From assembly GCA_024734555.1 (NCBI GenBank), contig JANPWX010000096.1, positions 11,780,688 to 11,844,687 of the forward strand: DNA of 64,000 nt, in the 5' to 3' direction. Below the pieces are notes generated by a model. It ran no database searches. It worked only from the letters and a program-made list of their open reading frames with translations, and was not told where the DNA came from. Every line of letters begins with the position of its first letter. Positions within the stretch are counted from its first letter, which is position 1. This stretch comes from Trochalopteron elliotii (taxonomy: Eukaryota; Chordata; Aves; Passeriformes; Leiothrichidae). Positions 27,401 through 39,400 of this stretch are shown in pieces. The position numbers were made by a program, and so were the translations under genes.

Positions 27401-30400
27401 TGTTTTGGGAAAAAATATAGACTGTATAAATAATATAGACTGTATAAAGACTGTAGGAAAAAATATTTCAACTAAATAACATTGTCTTTGTAAGGAAATG
27501 GAAGCTTAGAGCACTCAAACTACAGCTCCTAGGGCAGTACCAATAGCTAGCAAGAATTCTGAGATAATTTCCCCCCTGCTTTTTTTTTTTACATCTACCT
27601 TCCTTCTCTCCCTCCCTCCATTCAGTGAACTCAAATTCTAAGGTTGCCTTTGCATTTTGTAGACTGGCAGAGATTTGGCTGCTGTGTTCTTGTCACTGAA
27701 CATTTAAATATTCATGTTGCCTTTAATTTTACTGCTGAAAGACTGTAGTGGATATGATGATGCAGGAATTTGGGCTCAGAAAATGGAAGATTTTTTAATG
27801 CTTCGGCTATGTGTGAAGATTTATCAGCCAGGCTCCAAAATGAGCAGAGCTGACTGAAGTACTGCTTTAAATTATCTATTTCAATAAATACACAGCCAAG
27901 ATCTTTAAATGGCTGAGTATACAGCTGGTGTCTGATATCCAGAATGGGGCTAAAAGTGTTGTTTATTCAGGATGAGAACAGGTATTATAGGTCTGTAGTA
28001 CTCCACTGTACACATCATATACACCCATCAGCAAATTTCTTTGTCTGAATTGCCAAAACTAAGGTTAACAAAGAAACATGTTAAAAATTATTGTACGGTT
28101 ACTCCAGGTTGGATTTAATTACATTTAAGCGAATTTAAATGGTTTATCTGTGTGTTTCTTATTTCCCTGTGTGCTGGCAGTAGGCTGCCTGTCCCCTCAC
28201 TGCCAGCATCTGACTGATTAATTGGTCTCTTGCTTGATCTGTTTTCTTTTTTGTTTATGTATAACTTATCCTAGTGCTTTCCCTTTTTAATATGGTAACA
28301 TCAAATTTGTTTAAGGTCTGTGAACTAATGTGGATTAAAAGTCAAGCATGAGCAGCTCTAATACATAATTGATCTACCAGTAGGGCACGAAGAACTGATT
28401 CGGGTTCCTAGACAGGAAATGCCTTTTTTGTCCTATGCTGATCGTCTGAGCTCTTAAATTTGTGTTAAAGTGAATAGGCTACTGGAAATTGCCAAATTAT
28501 CCATGTTAATAATTTTTTTAAGAGATTAATTTGCTGTTTGAGGCATAATGATTTTTATACACAGACATGCATGCATTGACACATTCCTTTTAGATTTCAG
28601 TGCAGTTCTGCTCATTGGCAATTGAAGATGTCTTATGTCTAGAAAATGTGGTACATTTTGAGTCTGTATCTGCATCCTGCTGTGACCCCACACTCGTTAA
28701 TGCCTAAGAGAGGATTTTGCTTGCTTAAACTATTTTTTTGTACAGGTGCGAGAGCTTTGCAACACGGTCTCAACAACAGCATCCATTTGTGAATGGGTAG
28801 GTTGGAAGAGGCGGTGTGTGCTTACATTAGCATCAGCTCTGATTTTATTTCAGCTCATCCTGTGTTGCTGAGGAATGGCTCTTGACTGTTCAGTTAAGCG
28901 GAGGTAGAAGCTTGTTTATGGTTTAATGTTTAATAATATTCTCGCTGAAGTGAGGAGTTTTGTACTTCCAGCCTCCTTCTGAGGTGCACAGGGTGGTCAC
29001 AGCAGGGGCCTTTGCAGCGTGAAGGACGTGGATGACGGCTGCACGGCTGTGGCACTCACTAATAGCGTGGATGTGCCGGATAGCACGGCACGATGCCTCG
29101 TGTGGTGCTAATGGATGGAAGCAAGAGACAGCCAGCAGGGTGTCTCTGCCTTCCATTAAGCCCACTCACGCATGCCATATGCCATCATCCCTGTACTGGG
29201 GATTTAATTCTCTGGTTAGCATCAACCACTAGCACTGGGGAGACAGGAGTAGAGGAAAGCAGAAAATTTAAGCTGTGCTGTAGAAGAGGGCTGCAAATCA
29301 GAATGTGGTTAAATCAGGAAAGTAGAATGGAAGGTGAGGGAAGGAAGATCTTTTTGCACACATTCATATGCTTCCTGCAAAAAGTAGGTTACACTAGTCT
29401 GGTGTATTGCATTGCACTTAAGATGCTACAGTTTGAATAAGGTTTTAGCAGTAGAGCAATAAACATTTTGCAATCTCTAGTTATAAATATCTGAAGATGT
29501 TACATACGCAAAAGCAATATCTTTGTAAATAATACTATATTTAGAAAAAAGACATACTTTCAGGTGCAACCGTCCTTTGTTATGTTGCTGGTGCTAAGAG
29601 CAGAGCAGCAAACTGTCAGTTTCAAAATGGAAATTGAACTTCTTTCCTAGAGGTGTCATTAGTGAATGGAGTTAATTTGACTGTTGCTGACTTTCCCTGG
29701 TCTGCGAGCTGCCTGTGTTGCCCTCCGACATTTCTGAAAAGGTGGGCTCACTGGTGGGTGCCAGAACTGGGGAGGCAGCTCATTCCCAGCCTTTGGAAAC
29801 TGAACTTGTTCAGTGTTGTGCAGACAGCTTGACAGTGGCTACGTTTTATAATCCTGGTTCAGAGAGTGTGATGCATGAAATGTCAGGGTTTGCAGGTAAG
29901 GTAAGCCTTCGTTTAGGTGGAGAAAGCCAAGGACATTTTTGACAGTCACTTGTTAAGATGAGTGACTTCAGACAAGCCAAGAAGTTTGAGTAACTAGAGT
30001 AGGGTAAATATTAACATCTACCAGCAAATCATTTTAAATTGCCTTTGAGGAGTCTATCATCACCCTGGTTACTTCTGCTGGTTAGGAATTTCAAAAAGAG
30101 CACAACTTTGGTGAGTGGTTTGAAAAATACCAGGTAAAAAGACAGTTTAACCTCAGTGATTTTATATTTTTCATCAGTGTCTAACTTGTTTAGAACTGTG
30201 TGCTCTTACATGGTTTCCTTATGTTCAGAAGGACCCTTCTGTGTTTCAGTTTGCCTGCTTCCATGGCCTCTGATCCTATCACTGGTCACCACTGAAAAGA
30301 GCCTGGCTCCAGCTTCTTATACCCTCCCTTCAGGTGTTAATGTACATCGCAGAGATTCCCCTGGCTTTTCTCTCCTCCATGCTGGACATTCCCAGCTCTC

Positions 30401-33400
30401 TCACTCTCTGTCCATATGGCAGATGCTCCAATCCCTGAGTCATCCTACTGGCCCTCTGCCAGACTGAGTCCTGTGTGTCTCTGTCTGCTTTGTACTGGGA
30501 AGCCCAGCACTAAGCCCCACATTCCAGACAGTTTCAAGAGTTGAGTTCTTTTCTCTGTGGGTATCCATGTGATGTGAACTGAGGCTACTGTTGTTTTCTC
30601 TTGCTGAAGATGCATTCATATGGGTTCCACTTTTATCTTAGCATGAAGATATCTGCATTTCTGGGTTTGATCTCTCAACTCCTTGCACATGAATTTTCAA
30701 AAGTTTCAAAAGTGTGATTTTAGGAGAGATCCTACCATCACATTTCTTCATTACTGGCATATCCTGATAGCACAGCAAACACATTAGCCTTGTCCTAGAT
30801 ATGTATGGTAAAACAGGTAACTATTTATTTTCCCAGTTGTTGTGAATCTCTGTTTATTACTGGAAGATTTCCTCCACAGAAGCCAGCACAGAGACACCCA
30901 TGCTTATATGGCTTTACAAAAACAAGGGGTTGATGTTTGAAGTTAGAATTCAACAACAAAGGTTTATAGTTCTTTAGAGTAATAACTTGAATGACAGTTC
31001 TCCCTCAAACAATATTGAAATTCCCTGGACTCCCAGGCACTTATTGCATGTGTGTACCACCAGCAGTCATTCAGGAGTGCAGAAGAGGGAAGCTGAAGTG
31101 GAGCTAGCATGTAGGAAATTATATCTTTTCAAGCACCTTTGTAAAGATAAAGTGTATCTGAGCAGTGCAGACTAAGGCTTTCTTTAAAACTGAAATGCTG
31201 AAATAAATCTGCATTCTATACTGTGACAAAGATATTTGAACACTTTTTGGAGCTGGGAATAGATTTGTCCTATGGGGAACTGACCTCTTGAAACTATGTA
31301 TGCTTGCATAGTTCATGATACCTCTACTCTTAATAAAATGTAATACTTATTAATGGATCTCAAGTCAAAATTTAATTTCCTCGGTGATTTAAGGCTTAAT
31401 TATGCTGCATTCTAGATCTCAGTGGCTGTCCTCAGCTGATTTTTCTTAAATCACTATCACTTCAATTGTACGGTTCAGTTCAATTCTCAGGACTGTCATT
31501 TGCATGGAGTGACAGATTAAAATTGGAGGGCTAAGATGATTACAGCTCTTAGTGCTTACTGCAGTGATGGAGATTGATTCCTCATAGTATGAGGAAACAC
31601 ATGGCTCATGAAATAACTCTCAAAACACTATAGTTTTCAGTTTCTTGTACTGTTGTAAATTGGAACTTACAAAGGGCTAATCCAATTTTAATGCATCTTG
31701 CCTGAAACTGAGAGTTGCGTATTTGGAGGAGCTTTGAATAATAAAATTGTAGGCACCAGTTTAGAAGTCCTCCATTTCTGGGGGAGAAAAAGTGAATATT
31801 ATGGTAGGAGAAATGGGATCTTTCAACTCAGTCACTTACTGGCACTGGATAGCTATGCAGTGCTATTTAAAAGCATGCATTTTTGCCTCTGTGCAGGATT
31901 TTTCTTCATCTTATCCATCTGCAGACCTGTGTACCCCATTGTCTGGACAGGTTCAGATTAGCTTCTTGCAGATTTTGACAGAAGTCAGTCCTGGGCTGAA
32001 GATCCTTAGGCTGGGTCTGGTCCTAGGAGATTGTCAACTGGAATGATATATGAAATTACATGGAAGATATAAGATTTGGTATTTATTTACCCTATATGAG
32101 TTTAGGTCTGAAAAATCAGTCTTGACGTGTGACTGTAAAACATGGGTCCTCCATGCAGGAATACTTTATATTTCTGTTTCCCTACCTTCCTATGAAAATT
32201 TGGAAAAGGGGCTAGAGAGGGAACAAGATGGATATTTTTCTCTTGTGAATTATAGTAGTATCTTGATAGCTCTCTCTGAATTGCTTTTTTTTTTTTTTTA
32301 ATCTCCTGCTCCTCACTTTTATCTTATTTCTGTGGTTTCTGCCTTGCCTTGTTTCTTTCAATCCTCATCTTAACATTATACTAAAATATTCCTTCATTCC
32401 CAAGTGCTGTTTAATCTACCCAGATTTGAAAGTGGTCAGGTACAAGGAAGGGGGGTGGTATCTGATAGCTACTAATGCTTCTCTTTGAAATGACCTCAGG
32501 CCTGTGGGAAACTTTCTGCATGATGAAAAGCATCCTGACAGTAATCCTGTGGTCAGCAGTTTGGCAGAGACCAGGGGCTGTTTGGACAGTCTCACTGACA
32601 AAAAGAGGGTGACCAGGACAGGAGTGGAATAAGCTGAGATGCTGGTGTGGTGTTTCAGCTCTTGCTATGCAGTCCCTGGCCAAAGACTTCTGCCTTCAGG
32701 AACTGGAGTATGGATTCCTTTATAAACAGTAATTTTCCACATTATTTTTGTTCCACCGGTATTATGAAAGTATTGCTACTATATTTATGTACAGCAGTTT
32801 GCAGTATAGTGTTTTTTTCTCTTTGTTTGTAATCTTAATCTAATAAGACATTCACAAGCTGCCTGGAAAACAGACTTTTTTTTTTCCTTATGGGAATTTG
32901 CATAGAAGAAATCACCATCTAATAATTGTTTTTTGTAAAAATGATTTTCATCACAGGGTAGAAACAGACTAGAAGAACTCACTTCTACCCTCCTTCCTAC
33001 TCTTTTTCTGGCTTTGCTGATTTGGAAAATAGCATCAGGCTGTAAAAATTTTTGGGTTCCTTTCCCCCTTTTTAATATCTCACATTCCAAATTAAGTGTT
33101 AGAAAGGAGGCAGTGCTGATAGTTGAAAACAGCATTGTCCTTGAAAAACAGCATTTTTCATTTCTTCTTTAAAATTAAAGCCTTCATTTTCAAGGTTTAA
33201 GGTAAACAAGTAGGCCAAGAACCAATGTTCAAAACTCCAAGTCCCCATCAAAATGAAGAAAAATTTCTAAAAGAATTTCATAATTTCTAATTAAAACTTT
33301 TTTTAAAAAAATGTTTAAAACCTATTGAAGGTAATTTGCAAAGAAATAAAGTAATTTCAAATTAAAATGAAGGTTTTACACAAAATACTTTCTTTATCAA

Positions 33401-36400
33401 ACCCACCTAATTAAAAATTGAGAGTGATATAATCCCTTTATCCAAACAGTGGAAGCACAAAATCTATGTAGGTTTTAAATTTATTATATTTATATATATA
33501 AACATGCAGACACATATGGTCAAAATACTTTTAAATCCCACCTAATTAATTTAAACAACATATAACTTTTATGAGTAGCATATTAAAATGAAAACTGGAA
33601 GACTACTTGAAATTAGAACAAATACTTCAATAAAAAAAGCAATATTCTCACTGGATGAATACCATCTCTCTTCTCATTTCATTCAACTTAACATAGTTCT
33701 ATATGAGCTGTAAGATAAAATGACTAATAGAAATGAAAAGGACTGCCAAAAGTCAAATTGCCTCACTGGAAGCTTCTTAGCAAAATGACAACATCCAGTT
33801 CTAGATAATTAAATCTTGTTTTGTAGGAATGTCACTGAATGATGTTCATTTGCCTTTAGGTACTGTGCTTTTGGTTGAACACAGTAACAAAAATTTATTT
33901 GGGCACTTTTTGTTTGTCTTAGAAATGGCTCAACATTGTATAAAAAAAATGAAAAGCTGAGACTAGGAGAAAATAACATTTTAATCTTACAGAGGGAAAT
34001 CACTAGTGCAGCTGTTCTAGGGGTCAAGCAAAATTTCACCACCTGAGACTTCTTTTTTGGGTCTGAACCTTAAAGAGCCTTAACAGAGAGGTACAGAAGG
34101 AAAGCCTCCTGTTGTTAGACAACCTGAAGTTTAGCTTCTTCAGAATTTACTAATTTTCTCAAAATAAGTTAGGGTGCTTGTTCCCTGCCAGTCTTGTTGC
34201 ATGTTTGGTGATTCAAAGCTGTCTACCAGCTTCTAGTCTGGTTGTGTTCCTAGTCAGGTTTCTCTCCTCTGTTTTGGTGTCAACATTGTCCTTTGTTTCA
34301 AAAGGTTCCTTCCTCACCTAGTGTGTTAAGCGTCTGTTTTCTTAAAAAAAATCAAACCCAAACTCTTTTAGATGCCAAAGATTCACTTTCCAGTCTCCTA
34401 ATCATCCAGTTCTCACCACTGGTTCCAGTCATGTCTTGAGCATAAGCAATCAGTCTTGACATAAAATCTTGTTTGTTTTGTGGCATTGCAAGTGCTCATG
34501 TCATGGATGGATGCTGGCAGGAAGTTTGGTATTAGGAATCCTTTGTTCTTTCCTACCTTCATTGAAAGTTACGGTTTGGTAGCAAGTCAGGTGTCCTTTT
34601 CTGATGTAGATGGCAGTGGCTCTTGGTTCCTCTGGTAGTTCAGCTCTTGGATACTAAGGATGTGAACTATTTCTTCTAGTCAGAACCTTTTGTTTCCATG
34701 AGCTTCCATAGTCTTCTCTTTAACATGCTAAAAATCAAGTTTAGCTGTGATGCATTTTGTAGCAGATAGAATGTTTCAGTTTCTTTCTAGTGGAGCTTTC
34801 CATAATAAAGATACTATTTTGGTTCATCATAATATTTTTTTTTCTCCCTGAAGTGCTTGACTTTTCAGAAAAGCTAAAGGAGGACTAATGTATTATCTCC
34901 AGGAATAAGTCTTAAGTCACAGTTAAGATATCATTAGTTTTGTATGCTTTCTTTGAACTTGCAATTTTTGTTATGAAGATACAGCTGTTGCAATTTTGAC
35001 TTTGTAACCTCTTGTTGTCTGCAGATGCTACAGCCTGAATTCATCAGAGAACTCAGGTGCTGTGGATCCACAGATCCTTAAGTAAAGGGTGTGAGTGTAT
35101 TCATTATGTTTGTTTAGACTGTCCTTTGAAGGATGTCTCTAGACTGTCTGCAAAAACAGTTTCACTGCAGATAAGGACAGCAAACCCTCAAAAATTACCC
35201 CGGAGCACACATGCCCAAGCACTCTCTCGGTCTTAATATGTGGCAAGGTGTGTCCAGACAGTCTGTTTGCTGTGGATGTGCAGCATACTTTTAAGGCTCT
35301 GATGACAATGGGCTGCCGAAACACCTGTGGGTACACAGTGGTCTCAGCAGTTTCTGAGACTACACTTCTAAAAGCTGTGCAAACAAATTTGATTACAGTA
35401 CTGAGTTCAGCTATGAGGGCTACTTCATTAAAAGTAGACTTCAGAGATTTAGATGTAGACACAATGCTCAAGGAGTGAAGAATGCTGTGGCCTTTAAGAA
35501 CTTTGATTTTTTGCATTTGGTAAAGATAGAAAATATGGGTCATTTTTATGATATGATAACAGCAGTCCTAACACCATTTCAGTAGGAATTTGGCACTTAC
35601 ATAAGTGCTGTTGAAAATCTCACATACTGGTTTTGCTGTTACTACCTGTGCTGCAAGTGTTCCTGCTGGCCAAAGTGGAGCAGGGGACCCCTGTGAAACC
35701 TCTGAGAGCTGGCTCAGGGGATGGCCAAGCCCAGCACAGGGTGGAATCTGGTGTCTGTCAAGTGGAAACCTGGCTTCTTAGCATGTACCAAGGCTGGTAG
35801 CAGGCAACAGCAGGTGGGTCTTTGGAGAGGAAGCCTGTAAAGATAGTTTGTATAAATTGTGTTTGGCAGAGAGGTTAAAATCGCTGTGCTGTGGGTCCAC
35901 AGAACCATTTCTCAAAAGATGAGGAGTTGTGCTACCAGTGCACTGGTGGTCCCCAGTGCTGCAGACAGTAGTGTAGGGGCATGCCTCTTCCTTGGCAGCC
36001 TACTGCTAATTGTCACTTGGCCCTGTGGTCTCTGATAGTAACTGCCTGCTTGTCTGTGTCTATGACATGGCCGTGTCACAAACTGTGCTCATCAGAGACA
36101 AGCAAAAGTTATGTTCTGCTGCTGAACAGAGGTTTCAGTGAATGTGAAGAAAATTCCACCCACTGTGTATACATAATTAGTTCTTTTTTGCAGTTTGGTA
36201 ATACCCCATCAGATTTATTACTTTTCCAGTCAGAAGCACAGCTCATTTAACATCTGATCTCCATTTCTTACTGTTTTCTGCCAAGAGATTCCTCTTAGAA
36301 TTCATGTGATTCATGGGTTACAGGCTCATCTGTTGAAGTACAGTATGTCTGCAGAGGCAGTTGTGACTGGCACCATGCTTGTAACCTAATCTACATAAAG

Positions 36401-39400
36401 CCTCAGAAGAATCAGTGATTTGAAAGAAATTCCTACTTGCTGTTTGTGGAGGATGACCATCTGTCTGGCAAATCCCCACGTGGAAATCAGGTACATCTGA
36501 GAAGAGCAAGACAACCTTCTGACACCTGTTTCTCCAGCAGATGTAGTTACTACTTCTGCTTTTCTTTTCAGTAGGTGCTTTTGAGATTTGCTTTTGGATC
36601 TACTTTCGGCAGCTTTTGAATACCAATTTAAGCACTGTGTACAATGCAGGATCATTCTGATCAAATCACCCTTTCTCTTTGTTGGCACAAATTTTTGGGG
36701 TCCAAATTACACCTTAGGAAGTGTTTCTGAATCTGGGCACCTCAGTTCAGTCACAGAGATTGATAAATACCCATCTTCTTTAGTTCCAGAAAATGCCTTC
36801 AGAACTTCTGAGAAACGCAGAAACAAGCTGGCTTTTAAGATTTGTGGCATCTTCTGTTTGAGGATCATTCCTCATATATTTGTCATCCTCCATGTAAATG
36901 GTTTCCAAGATGCAGGAGAAGATAGTGGATGTGTCAAAGTGGTACTTCTAAGGGATAATCCTTTTGTCTGCTGGAAATTTTATATCTTTAAAAAGATACA
37001 GAGCATTCTGAGGCCACATTAGAGTACAAATGCCTTTGGCATTCTGCTCTGAATCTGTGTTTTTACATGTCATTTTGCCTATTGAGATCTTCTTATTCAC
37101 AAATTGTCCTCAGTTTCTGTGCCTCTCAGCTCTGCTGAGATTTCTGCAGTTCTAAGTGTGTGCTCTTTTGTGCATGGTACACAGCATGGAACACTGGATT
37201 TCTTTGCTGGAGAACCAACCGTGATAATCCAACTAAACACAACTTTGTGTAGATGAGTTGAATCTCCTGTAACTAAAGGTTAAGGTGTCATCTGGTGATT
37301 TATCCTTCCTAATGGATATTTGTTGGATCACTATGATACAAACAGAATTTACTACCCTTTGCACAACATAGCTGTGTCTTCAGAATGGTGTTTGGGGATT
37401 TACAATACTGAACAGGGTGAATTATGTGTCAAATTATCATCCATCCTGTTTGACATTTAGTTAGTGCTGACAGGATTCGGGCATTTAGCAGAATGAGGCT
37501 TCTGCAGCAATCTTTCAATAAGATAGTTTTCTTTCAAAACTGCTGTTAATCAAAAGTTTCTGGAGAAAAACTGCAAAACAGACCATTGATTGCATTGACT
37601 GTTGTGCTCTGGCCAGCCAGATATGAGTGGTGTGTGTTGTGGTTGTCATCCTCCCTGTAAATTATTGTCAAGGTACTGCCTCCTTGATGGAAAATCCAGC
37701 AAGTTGTTACAATTTGAGGGCAAGAGGTACTTTGCTGTAAAGAGCCCCTGGGTTTGGCGTGCCTGACAAGATGTGAATGGATCCTTGGAGAGGAGTAAGT
37801 GATAAGTACTTCGTTATTCCCACAGGCCTAAACACATTCGCAGAACTAAAGAGGTTCTGTGGGATATGCAGGCAGCTGCACTTTGAAGTATATCCCTATC
37901 TGGAAACATTTAATGGAAAATTCCCTTCCTGCAGTTTCTGCCTTCCTTTTGTGACCATTCTTGATTGGCTGGAATAGTTTATAATTATTTTCTTGGCCAT
38001 TTTGTTGGTGTGTGCTGTATGATTCTATGCTTCAAGTGGTGCTTTGCAGATTACATTGAGGTTGCTGAGTGCTTCTGTAGGGTCTCCTCTCTTGTCTCCA
38101 GAGGAGGCAAAATAGGTCTATTTGCACAAAGCACTATTTCAGACCTTTTGATTGCCTCCTTTTGAGCCTTTGATCCCAGTGGCACAGACCTGAAGTTACC
38201 TTTATTGCATCCACATAGAAGGAGGAAGAGGAGGAGGTGTAGCTGAAAGGGATGTCCTTGTTTGTTACCTGTATGGTCAAATGGGAGCTGCTGCTGCTGT
38301 GAGGAACCTGGTTTTGATCTAAGTGACTACCATGGCTGCCTGTGCTTGTCACCTGTTGAATTAAGCTTCAAATGAAGGCCATTAATTTAATAAGTCTCTA
38401 TAACTAAGAGAAGATTCTTCACTGAGAAGGTTCTGACTTAAGCCATGGAAACAAAAGGGGACATGCATTAACTGCACCTGTTTACACCTCTTTCCTCCTT
38501 CCTCCATGGTGCAACTCTAGGAAACATAGGAGCTGCTTATTGCAATGTTTGTGCATATGATCAACCAGGCAAAGACAAAATGAGGACAACACAAGGAATT
38601 TGGCAGTTTTATTCCAGGACAGAGTGGCTGACCTCCTCAAACTGCCAAACCCCCTGGCGTATTCTCTCGACTTAGAAATTGAAAATGCATATCAGAATCT
38701 TTTCTTAGTGAGTTATCTGCCTCTTGTGATTTTCAGCAAGTAAAAAAGAAAAGCCATTGCTTTAATGCAGATATGCTGTCCTTACATTTAAGTTCCCAGA
38801 AGGCCTCTGACTATGTGACAAGAATTACTGTCATGGATATTGCATAACGGTTTATGCATGATGTTTAATGCAGTCTCAGTTTTATGAAATATAGATAATA
38901 TTGGAGACATTTTGAATAGCAGTTTAGATTTACACTTTCTTTTTAAGGTGGAGACAAGGGACGTTTTTAGTGCTCTTCAATGACACTGGAAGAGTTGAGA
39001 TTGTTACTATTAAAAATGAATAAAATCCATAGCAGTGGAAAAGAGAAAAATACATGACATAGATGTATTATGGGCAAATCATAAATGTTTAAAACATTTC
39101 TGGAGGTTAGAAATGTTGTGCCTTTATTTGAATAGCAAAGCTATCTCAGCACACTTCCTCTACACTTACAAGAGTAAGTAAACCAAGATTTGTTGCTCCT
39201 TGGTGTGGAAGGTTGGAACTGAACTGAGAGGATGCAGTTTTGAATAATCTTTCTTCTTGTTAAAGATTTATTATTAAGAAGGCATTAAGAAAAAAAAAAA
39301 AAGGTATCTGATGCATGTGCTACACATGTTAAGAATTGGTTCAAATTATATGTATTTGTTTTGTGTCACACAGGACAGTTTTCCGGCTCGGTTTGGAGGA

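Larger units (their letters stand above)
8991..39373 (+). other. CLVS2: CLVS2 intron 2 (30.4 kb)
   Basis: A phase-0 GT-AG intron (GTAATG at 8991, CACACAG ending 39373). It makes up nearly half of the window. The sequence is AT-rich and CpG-poor. Recognisable contents are CR1 fragments at 11996-12115 and 30205-30535, an ancient CR1-like piece at 12165-12300, a possible MIR-like piece at 11300-11410, tandem duplications at 25301-25364 and 27414-27449, palindromes at 20720-20758 and 24531-24560, a CpG cluster at 29018-29100, and an AT-rich block around 33150-33650. Stop-free stretches up to about 144 codons occur, but none has recognisable protein character. Confidence 0.9.

Noticed and set aside
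35139..35543. 134-codon open frame on the minus strand
   Set aside because: No family resemblance; the opposite strand is also partly open. Treated as chance.
36588..37022. 144-codon open frame on the plus strand in intron 2, the longest in the window outside exon 1
   Set aside because: Its translation has no recognisable domain or repeat, it lacks promoter or splice support, and an overlapping minus-strand frame is also open. The length is within chance for a 30-kb intron.
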